Shown: one piece after another, positions 54,405 to 60,815 of the stretch
Layout: every line of letters starts with the position of its first letter
Numbering within the stretch: position 1 is the first letter of the stretch
Assembly (NCBI GenBank): GCA_964442655.1
Contig: CAYTZM010000010.1
Location: forward strand, 1 to 60,815
Direction: 5' to 3'
DNA length: 60,815 nucleotides
Source of the DNA: GCA-002727615 sp964442655
GTDB lineage: Bacteria > Pseudomonadota > Alphaproteobacteria > TMED109
Notes under the pieces: generated by a model
What the model saw: only the letters and a program-made list of their open reading frames with translations
Database searches by the model: none
What the model was told of the DNA's origin: nothing
Program-made: the position numbers and the translations under genes

Positions 54405-55487
54405 TTAAACCAATTTTATATTTTTAAATTCTTTAATATAATCACTTGCAAAACCCTCATATACTTGCTGACCCATTTTAAAAAATTCATTTTCTTCTTC
54501 TTTAACTTCTCTAAAATAACTAGCAGGCCTTCCTGCAAAAATTGTATTTGCTTTAACTACTGTATTTTTTTTAACTATAGCCCGTGCACCTACAAAAGCA
54601 TTTTCTTCAATAATTGCCCCGTCTTCAATTGTACAACCCATACCTATTAGACAGTTATTTCCAATATTGCATGCTCCCAATCTAACATTATGACCAACTG
54701 TAACACGCTTTCCAATATTTAAAGACCTGGTGTTAGTATCAATAATAGTATTATCTTGAATATTTGATCCTTCTCCTATAGCAATACTTCCTCCCGGCTT
54801 AGAAGAAATTATAGTAGAAAACCATAAGCTCGCTCTATCATCAATTGTAATATTTCCTCTTAATATAGCATCAGGAGCAACAAATGCTTTTTCACTTATC
54901 AATTCTTCTCCTTTAGAATAATTTATCCAAGGCTCTATATCTAATTCAACAAGAGGGTCAGAACCATAAGATTTAGCTCTAACTAAAGATACACTATTAT
55001 CAACATTAAATATTTCCTGTTTATAATTTTTATAATCATCATCACTAATGCTGCTTATAACTTTAGCTGGTGATCCAGAAATTAATGAGTTTTTTGGAAA
55101 TACTTTGCCAGGTGAAACTAAAGCATTTGCCGCTATTATAGAATTGTCTCCTATATTAGAACCATCCATTACTATAGCTTGATCCCCAAGAATAACTCTC
55201 TCTCCTATACTGCAAGCATGTACCAATGCATATCGACCAATAATGGAATTATCTCCTATATATGACCCCATAAAATCACTTGCGATATGAACAGTACTTC
55301 TATCTAAAAACGTAACATTTTTTCCAACTTTAATTTCTGCTCCATCACCTCTTAATACTACTCTTCTAGCAAGATGAGAGTTTTTACCTAAATAAGTATT
55401 ACCAATAACCCAAGAAGAATTATCTATACTACACTCGTTCTCTATTTTAGGAGAAAACCCTTTATATTTAACTAACCCTTTAATCAT
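54405..55487 (-). CDS. Tandem double gamma-carbonic-anhydrase-like hexapeptide protein
   Basis: 360 residues made of two left-handed beta-helix domains (about 10-150 and 195-330), each like the gamma-CA/YrdA/PaaY family (SWVIGNTYLG..VVLRGDGAEIKVG; AILRGNITI...SIAIGEGSNIQDN). In the classical enzyme zinc is held by His81 and His122 of one subunit and His117 of its neighbour. Repeat 1 has H67 and H90 at the 81/122 places but Arg85 at 117. Repeat 2 has H266 at 117 but Asp250 and Gly271 at 81/122. The two repeats are thus complementary half-sites. It overlaps the SAF oxidoreductase gene by 4 bp (ATGA). CO2 hydration is not proven; an acyltransferase or structural role is possible. Confidence 0.85.
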   Translation of the reverse strand: MIKGLVKYKGFSPKIENECSIDNSSWVIGNTYLGKNSHLARRVVLRGDGAEIKVGKNVTFLDRSTVHIASDFMGSYIGDNSIIGRYALVHACSIGERVILGDQAIVMDGSNIGDNSIIAANALVSPGKVFPKNSLISGSPAKVISSISDDDYKNYKQEIFNVDNSVSLVRAKSYGSDPLVELDIEPWINYSKGEELISEKAFVAPDAILRGNITIDDRASLWFSTIISSKPGGSIAIGEGSNIQDNTIIDTNTRSLNIGKRVTVGHNVRLGACNIGNNCLIGMGCTIEDGAIIEENAFVGARAIVKKNTVVKANTIFAGRPASYFREVKEEENEFFKMGQQVYEGFASDYIKEFKNIKLV

Positions 55488-56836
55488 TTTTCCATCTCTT
55501 TAAAATCATTTTCCATTTCTTTTCGTAAAAGATAAGCATTAGAATTTCTAATATTTGTTACATCAGCTTGAGTAATAATTTCTCCTTCATTAATATTTCG
55601 AGACAGCTTTACTTTATTTGCTAAACCAATAGGTAAAGCATTTATGGATAGAGACCTTCGAGAAGGAATTAATTTTCCCCAAACCTTTGTGCCTCCTTCT
55701 CCGTCTAATATATCCCCTTTAATTAAATTCTTTTTAGCTACAGAAACCGCATCTCCTTCAAAAGATTTTGTTGCACCAGTAGCCTGATTATCTAATAAAG
55801 CTTTCACTACAGAATACCCTAATTCCAATCCAATCAAATGAACTGGTCTCCATAGTGCAGCATATTCACCTGAGTCATCAACTGGAACACCATATTCACT
55901 AAAGCACCGTGATACATATTTAGAATTTGCTTTAAAAACTACATAAACTCCAAAACGTAAATCATCATTTATTTTACTACCATCTCTATTTAAAGATGAA
56001 ACAACTTCGACCATGCCACTCTTAGATAAAACTCCGCCAAATTTCTTTGGTTTTAATACTTGTGCTAAATTTGAAGTTCCAACTGGAGGAAATAAGAGTC
56101 CATCCTCAGGAACACCTAGACCAGTTGCATTTGCCAATGAAGCCATTTCAATAGCCGATTTTGTGCCATCTAAAAAAGAATTAAACATTTTTGAATTCAT
56201 ACCACCAGCTTGAGCTTCTTGAGAGCTTAATCCATAATAATTCCATACAGTTTCCGGCGTACTTTTATGATAAATTGGTAAGTATTGTGTTCCTTTTCCT
56301 GCACATATAACTTCAAAGCCTGAAGTTTTAACACGCTCTATCAATTCACAAATAAGTGCTGGTTGATCTCCATATGCCATTGAACAAACTACTCCTGCAT
56401 GATTAGCTCTTTTAACTAAAGCTGCACCACATAAAACATCAGCTTCAACAGTTACTAAAACTACATGCGTTTTTGCTTTAAAAGCGGCCAAACAATGATC
56501 TACTCCTGCCTCAGGGTTTCCTGTTGCCTCTATAACTAAATCTAATTCCTCAGATTGAGCCAATTCAATGCCAGAGTTTGTAAACCAAATATCATTAGAT
56601 TTAATAGCTTCACTTAAAGAATTTTTATTTAACTCTTTATCTATTTCAGCCACTCTTAATGCTTCTTTGCCCCTATTAAAATCTAAATCTGCTATTGCTG
56701 CAATTATAAAACCATCTGTTTTAAAAGCCTGTGAAAGAAACATTGTAGAAAATTTTCCAGCACCTATTATACCTATTTTAAAAGGCTTATTTTCTTGTTT
56801 TAACTGAAATAATCTTTCTGATAAATCTATGTTCAT
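55484..56836 (-). CDS. NAD(P)-dependent oxidoreductase with C-terminal SAF domain
   Basis: 450 residues. N-terminal Rossmann domain (PFKIGIIGAGKFSTMFLSQA, residues 18-37; LVIEATGNPEAGVDHCLAA) resembles homoserine dehydrogenase-like NAD(P)-binding proteins. The middle catalytic domain is poorly known. The end (KLSRNINEGEIITQADVTNI) is a SAF domain, as in sialic acid synthases and altronate dehydratase. This architecture is found in many proteobacteria and has been placed with sugar-acid or polysaccharide functions, but its reaction is not known to me. 20 bp after PhyH and 4-bp overlap with the gamma-CA-like gene. Confidence 0.8.
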   Translation of the reverse strand: MNIDLSERLFQLKQENKPFKIGIIGAGKFSTMFLSQAFKTDGFIIAAIADLDFNRGKEALRVAEIDKELNKNSLSEAIKSNDIWFTNSGIELAQSEELDLVIEATGNPEAGVDHCLAAFKAKTHVVLVTVEADVLCGAALVKRANHAGVVCSMAYGDQPALICELIERVKTSGFEVICAGKGTQYLPIYHKSTPETVWNYYGLSSQEAQAGGMNSKMFNSFLDGTKSAIEMASLANATGLGVPEDGLLFPPVGTSNLAQVLKPKKFGGVLSKSGMVEVVSSLNRDGSKINDDLRFGVYVVFKANSKYVSRCFSEYGVPVDDSGEYAALWRPVHLIGLELGYSVVKALLDNQATGATKSFEGDAVSVAKKNLIKGDILDGEGGTKVWGKLIPSRRSLSINALPIGLANKVKLSRNINEGEIITQADVTNIRNSNAYLLRKEMENDFKEMEK

Positions 56837-56856
56837 TAATTTATAAATAACAACAA

Positions 56857-57627
56857 CTATTTTAAACAGTCATCATTAACACAACTTATAGGAGTAAAAT
56901 CTCTATGCGCAATATACTCTGGTCTATCAAACTTTGTAATATGATTACTAGTTCTGTTCAAAGAAATATAAACAATTGTTCTATCCCAAGGAGACATATT
57001 AGAGGGAGAACCATGAACAAGAGAAGAATCAAAAAATATAATAGAACCAGCTTTTCCAGAAGGAGCTATTATACCTCCCTTTTCAACTAAATTAGATATA
57101 GTTTCATTATTGATTGTCCAAAGTGGATAAGAAGTTGTAGTTACATCATGAGAAGAATCTATATACCCATCACGATGGGATCTTGGGATTAAATTTAACG
57201 GCCCATTAAATTGAGTAACATCATCTAAAAATAAACCTACATTTAAAGCCAAACCCTCAGGCATACCATCATCATTTTTCCAAGTACCATAATCCTGGTG
57301 CCATTGCCATAAATCACCATCAAATGCCGCCTTAGCATTTATCTTAAATTGATGAATATAAACATCACCTCCTAGCAACTGTTTTGTAGGGTTAACTATC
57401 CTTGGATGCCTAGACACATCTGAATAAATAGAATTAAAATTTTGCGCTGCAAATATTGTCCTGATAGTTTTTCCATCTTTTTCTTTTTGTATTTCCGGTC
57501 TATCTAAATTATACAATGAAGGAAGTTCTTTATTCATTTTAGCAACTTCATTAGAATCAAAAGCATTTTCTATAAATAGATATCCTAATTCTTTATATGA
57601 ACTTATTTGATCATCAGTAAGCAACAA
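56857..57627 (-). CDS. Phytanoyl-CoA dioxygenase (PhyH) family protein
   Basis: 256-residue Fe(II)/2-oxoglutarate oxygenase, double-stranded beta-helix. Iron ligands: WHQDYG (His-x-Asp, about residue 129-131) and distal His in SLVHGSPSNMSP; the 2-OG arginine would be in WDRTIVYISLN. Bacterial PhyH proteins hydroxylate diverse small molecules (ectoine is the best known, but the EctD signature is absent). First gene of a probable operon with the SAF oxidoreductase; substrate open. Confidence 0.85.
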   Translation of the reverse strand: MLLTDDQISSYKELGYLFIENAFDSNEVAKMNKELPSLYNLDRPEIQKEKDGKTIRTIFAAQNFNSIYSDVSRHPRIVNPTKQLLGGDVYIHQFKINAKAAFDGDLWQWHQDYGTWKNDDGMPEGLALNVGLFLDDVTQFNGPLNLIPRSHRDGYIDSSHDVTTTSYPLWTINNETISNLVEKGGIIAPSGKAGSIIFFDSSLVHGSPSNMSPWDRTIVYISLNRTSNHITKFDRPEYIAHRDFTPISCVNDDCLK

Positions 57628-57677
57628 AGAAAACCTCCAAATAATCTGAAAAATATGATATTATAATTTTTATATAA

Positions 57678-59435
57678 CTACAAGCCATAAGCAGCACCTT
57701 CTCTTCTTTGATCTGCTATTCCATACAATTGTCCTAAATGATCCTTATAAATAATATGCAAACCACTTGTCATACTTTTTCTATTCAATTTATGACCTTT
57801 TAATTGCAAAAATTCCGCAATTAAATCTCCTATTTTTCCCTCTTCTACTGTAGTTTTAGACCCTCTATTACAAATATTAGGTTCTAAAGTTACTAATTTA
57901 GGATTAACACCTAAATCAATTATTCGTACAAGAGAAGCGGCTACATAACATATAATCCTAGAGCCACCCGGCGAACCTAACACCATCCTCATCTTGCCCT
58001 CTGAGTCAAAAACTATTGTTGGAGACATAGAAGAACGTGGTTTTTTTCCTGATTGAGGACGATTTGCAATTAAATTTCCCTTCTTATCTTTAGGATAAAA
58101 AGAAAAATCAGTCATTTGATTATTTAAAAGAAACCCTGAAGCCATTAATCCACTTCCAAACATAAATTCTATTGAAGACGTCATTGAAATAGCATTACCA
58201 AAAGTATCTACTAAAGAAATATGTGTTGTAGAGGGTTTTTCACTATAAGTATCCATACCTCTATTGGTAACCTCAAAATTTTCAAATTTTCCAGGCATTA
58301 ATTCTTGTAAAATTTTATTCTTATTAATTAATTTAGCCCTTTTAGATATATATGAAAACGATAACATTTCTTTTACTGGAACATTAACAAAATCTGTGTC
58401 CGCAATATAATAATTTCTATCTACATAAGCTAATTTTGAAGCCTCAATAAATAAGTGCCATACATCCGATTGATGTAAATTAGTTAAATCAAAATTATTT
58501 AGTATACCTAAAATTTGTAATACTGTTATTGCTCCAGAGCTAGGTGGTCCCATACCACATATTTTCCACTTTCTATAATTTCTACATAAAGGTGAACTCA
58601 TTAATGGATTAATGTTTTTAAAATCAATTTCTTCTAAAATTCCAGGATTCGGAATATAGTTTTTTACAGATTTTAATATAGACTCCATTATATCACCACT
58701 TATGATAGCTCTTGAGCCTTGATTACTAATTTTTTCTAACGTTTTAGCAAACTCCAAGTTTTTTTTCAAAGAGCCTGCCTTTAACCCCCCTTCTTCGAGA
58801 CCAAAATAAAAACTTGATATGAGGTCATTTTTTAAATGCGGAGCCTTTTTAATTAATTTTTCTAACCGTTCTCCTACAACAAATCCCTCCCTTGAATAAT
58901 TTATAGCATCTTCAAATAAAACATCCCAAGGCAAACTTCCATATTCTTCATGTGCTTTTTCTAATAAAGAAACCAATGGAGGAGCTCCTACCGCTAAACC
59001 ACCAGAAACTGCTTCTAAAAACCCTATTCTTTTCCCATTCTTATTAAGGAATATATCCTCTCTATAATTCTGTGGAGCTTTTTCTCTTCCGTCCCAAGCA
59101 ATTAAACTTTTAGAACTTTCATCATAATAAAGTATAAAAGCACCACCCCCAATACCTGAAGACTGAGGTTCTACCAAATTTAAAACCATCTGAGCACTTA
59201 TGGCAGCATCAATAGCTGTTCCTCCTAACTCTAAAATTCTCACTGCTGAAGATGTAGCTCGAGGATCTGCTGTAACTGCTATATATTTTTTAGCTTTAAA
59301 ATATTTTTGTTCACCTTCACTTATAACTGAACTTTCAGGTGAGGCTTTATAATCATCAACATTATCAGCAGCTAATAATTCTGAATAAAAAATTGTTAAA
59401 ATTATAATAACTTTTATAACGAAGAAAAAATACAT
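57678..59435 (-). CDS. ggt: Gamma-glutamyltranspeptidase
   Basis: Exported Ntn-hydrolase that cleaves gamma-glutamyl bonds (glutathione salvage). 585 residues with a signal peptide (residues ~4-22, cleaved near LAAD). Self-processing site and nucleophile Thr are in EKPSTTHISLVDTFGNAISMT; further motifs are SSGIGGGAFILYY, GPPSSGAITVLQI and LGSPGGSRI (glutamate-binding). All catalytic residues are present. Followed at 50 bp by the PhyH gene; co-transcription is uncertain. Implies periplasmic use of glutathione or other gamma-glutamyl compounds as N source. Confidence 0.95.
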   Translation of the reverse strand: MYFFFVIKVIIILTIFYSELLAADNVDDYKASPESSVISEGEQKYFKAKKYIAVTADPRATSSAVRILELGGTAIDAAISAQMVLNLVEPQSSGIGGGAFILYYDESSKSLIAWDGREKAPQNYREDIFLNKNGKRIGFLEAVSGGLAVGAPPLVSLLEKAHEEYGSLPWDVLFEDAINYSREGFVVGERLEKLIKKAPHLKNDLISSFYFGLEEGGLKAGSLKKNLEFAKTLEKISNQGSRAIISGDIMESILKSVKNYIPNPGILEEIDFKNINPLMSSPLCRNYRKWKICGMGPPSSGAITVLQILGILNNFDLTNLHQSDVWHLFIEASKLAYVDRNYYIADTDFVNVPVKEMLSFSYISKRAKLINKNKILQELMPGKFENFEVTNRGMDTYSEKPSTTHISLVDTFGNAISMTSSIEFMFGSGLMASGFLLNNQMTDFSFYPKDKKGNLIANRPQSGKKPRSSMSPTIVFDSEGKMRMVLGSPGGSRIICYVAASLVRIIDLGVNPKLVTLEPNICNRGSKTTVEEGKIGDLIAEFLQLKGHKLNRKSMTSGLHIIYKDHLGQLYGIADQRREGAAYGL

Positions 59436-59564
59436 TTATAATATCTCTTTAAAAATTTCACTTGCACCTATACAATTTAGTCTTTATTTAAGTGATAAAA
59501 TTAAATAACGTTACATAAATGTATTTTATTTTAAAGTAATATTTATATTTTGAGGTTATCTAAT

Positions 59565-60431
59565 ATGGTAAAGTTTGAAGTTGTAAGATCTTTAAGAGCG
59601 CTACAGGCAGCGATAGCACGCCATCGCTCTGGACCACTTAACTCAGCAGCTTCAGTCGTAATGGTGCCTACTATGGGAGCTATTCATAAAGCTCATGAAC
59701 AACTAATTGTTGAAGCTAAAAAACATGCTGACATAGTAATAGCTTCAATATTTATTAATCCAAAACAATTCTCTGAAAATGAAGATTTAGATAAATATCC
59801 TAAAACAGAAGAAAAAGATATAAAACGATTAAAAGCAAAAGGATGTAATATCATTTTCATCCCAGATACTGATTTAATGTATCCTAAAGATTTTGATCTA
59901 ACTATTGAAGTTCCTGTTCTAAGTTCTGTCTTATGTGGAAAATCTAGACCTAATCATTTTAAAGGAGTAGCTACAATTGTAACAAAACTCCTTATTCAAT
60001 CAGGCGCAGATTATGCAATTTTTGGGGAAAAAGATTATCAACAATTACTCATAATTAAAGCACTCGTGAAAAGTTTAAATTTGAATTGTAAAATATTACA
60101 GATAAAAATCGTAAGAGATAAAAATGGATTAGCTATTTCTTCAAGAAATTCATTTTTAAAAGAAAAAGATAAAAAAATAGCAAATCAAATAAATAAAATT
60201 ATACAAACAACATCTATAAATTATAATAAAACAAGCGATGTTAAAGATATAATAAAATCTATCAGAACTAAATTTTCTTCAATTGGAATAAAAAAAATTG
60301 ACTATATAGATATTAGAGATGATACAAATCTAAAAGAAATAAAAAACGACAAATCTAATGCAAGAATATTCATAGCCGTATATATTAACGGTGTTCGATT
60401 AATAGATAATATAAAATTAAAATTTAATTAA
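59565..60431 (+). CDS. panC: Pantoate--beta-alanine ligase
   Basis: Makes pantothenate from pantoate, beta-alanine and ATP. ATG 59565 chosen (GAGG 9 nt upstream) over TTG 59550. 288 residues, nearly full length. ATP-binding region VVMVPTMGAIHKAHEQLI: the usual H-x-G-H has Ala for Gly (HKAH). SIFINPKQFSENEDLDKYP, IFGEKDYQQL and ISSRNSFL are intact. The first ~40 codons have about 51% G+C against about 25% in the next 100 bp, and include an inverted repeat (59609-59628). panB is not in the window. Confidence 0.93.
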   Translation: MVKFEVVRSLRALQAAIARHRSGPLNSAASVVMVPTMGAIHKAHEQLIVEAKKHADIVIASIFINPKQFSENEDLDKYPKTEEKDIKRLKAKGCNIIFIPDTDLMYPKDFDLTIEVPVLSSVLCGKSRPNHFKGVATIVTKLLIQSGADYAIFGEKDYQQLLIIKALVKSLNLNCKILQIKIVRDKNGLAISSRNSFLKEKDKKIANQINKIIQTTSINYNKTSDVKDIIKSIRTKFSSIGIKKIDYIDIRDDTNLKEIKNDKSNARIFIAVYINGVRLIDNIKLKFN

Positions 60432-60449
60432 TTAAATTTTTAATTTAAA

Positions 60450-60493
<44 letters not shown>

Positions 60494-60501
60494 CTATTGA
60501 T

Positions 60502-60741
60502 ATGTGGGTATTTTGTATAGACTTGGGTTGGTATTCAGTAGATATGATAAAAAATTATCATAAAAATATACCTGAAATTACTCTGTCTATAAAACATGAT
60601 GGTTTGTTTAAAGCTGATAATTATTTAGATCACAAAACTAATTCATGGAGCACAAATGGTATGAATGAAGCAATCGATAGAGCCATAAATGTCTGCAAAA
60701 ACATAAACTCATTAAATTCTGAAGAAGTTTTAAAGTCATAA
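60502..60741 (+). pseudogene. C-terminal fragment resembling a sugar-phosphate isomerase/epimerase (TIM barrel)
   Basis: 79 codons from ATG 60502: FCIDLGWYSVDMIKNYHKNI and LSIKHDG recall the IDTGW..GVDPVE..H.KD end of AP-endonuclease-2-like sugar isomerases; the frame extends upstream through the tRNA fragment without a stop as far as the tag at 60457. The N-terminal ~200 residues of such a protein are missing, so this is a truncated gene joined to the broken tRNA. Family call is tentative. Confidence 0.4.
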
Positions 60742-60749
60742 CCCCATAA

Positions 60750-60815
60750 TTATCTAAAGCTCCACCACCATCCTTCAGATATTTGTAGAGTAGGCTCTAG
60801 TTGTGGTAGGTTTTT
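60750..60815 (-). CDS. C-terminal end of an unidentified gene (runs off the right edge)
   Basis: On the reverse strand the last 66 bp are open: NLPQLEPTLQISEGWWWSFR and stop. Three adjacent TGG codons in such A+T-rich DNA are unlikely by chance, so real coding is suspected. Too short to identify. Confidence 0.45.
   Translation of the reverse strand, partial: KNLPQLEPTLQISEGWWWSFR

Noticed and set aside
60757..60772. GCTCCACCACCAT as the displaced 3' end of the broken tRNA-Arg
   Set aside because: The acceptor strand would have to be CGGGCGC plus discriminator and CCA; this sequence does not pair with GCGCCCG and is better read as minus-strand Trp codons.

Overview
The window is a very A+T-rich, gene-dense chromosomal segment (mostly well under one-third G+C by eye) from an alphaproteobacterium, probably a free-living aquatic lineage of the streamlined type. 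Two conserved gene orders point to that class: rnd-kdsD-lptC-lptA-lptB-rpoN-ptsN, and tsaE-amgK-murU-...-trxA / folC-accD-trpA-trpB-trpF-pyrF-lapA-ihfB-rpsA-cmk-aroA-(TIGR02300-type protein)-tRNA-Ala. Genes are packed with 1-20 bp overlaps, TTG start codons recur (pheT, kdsD, lptC, ihfB, the HlyD gene, the aldo/keto reductase), and a run of ten Ns at 37094-37103 shows a draft assembly. The species cannot be named from the sequence alone.

Layout. 1-4.1 kb (minus): translation block infC-rpmI-rplT-pheS-pheT (pheT cut by the window edge); infC seems to start at AUA. 4.2-11.1 kb: two LPS-type glycosyltransferases, a hydrolase, a Rossmann reductase, queG, a YbdG-like MscS channel and a glutathione transferase. 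11.2-22.7 kb (plus): uppP, RNase D, Kdo and LPS-transport genes, rpoN, a ptsN lacking its phospho-histidine, ahcY, tsaE, the AmgK/MurU cell-wall recycling pair, exonuclease I and thioredoxin. 22.7-32.9 kb (minus): the folC-to-aroA supra-operon. 33-38.9 kb: tRNA-Ala, an EmrAB-like efflux pair, an orphan 24-residue pqqA, a LysR regulator interrupted by the gap, and an aldo/keto reductase. 38.9-44.4 kb: an Old Yellow Enzyme, polA, an MFS transporter and an NDUFS6-like zinc-finger protein.

44.5-50.5 kb: a tight operon of ABC ATPase, SMR-like membrane protein, epimerase, large membrane protein (possibly GT-C) and exonuclease, then a decayed copy of the exonuclease tail, tRNA-Arg(CCG) and a MazG-like pyrophosphohydrolase. 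50.5-54.2 kb: catabolic-type genes (epoxide hydrolase, enolase superfamily, exported methyltransferase, FabG-like SDR). 54.2-59.4 kb (minus): ggt, a PhyH-family dioxygenase, an NAD(P)-binding SAF-domain oxidoreductase, a double gamma-carbonic-anhydrase-like protein and a tiny membrane protein. 59.5 kb to the end: panC with a compositionally odd 5' end, a tRNA-Arg(ACG) broken after the anticodon stem, and two gene fragments.

The most interesting signals are: (1) the tandem gamma-carbonic-anhydrase protein, in which repeat 1 keeps the equivalents of His81 and His122 and repeat 2 keeps only the equivalent of His117, the split seen between neighbouring subunits in the classical trimer, so one polypeptide appears to carry two complementary half-sites in an uncharacterised dioxygenase/oxidoreductase operon; (2) the standalone pqqA; (3) the PtsN His-to-Asn change with no hpf beside it; (4) the AUA start of infC; (5) an LRR-like scrap next to the assembly gap in the LysR gene; (6) the broken tRNA at the right end.
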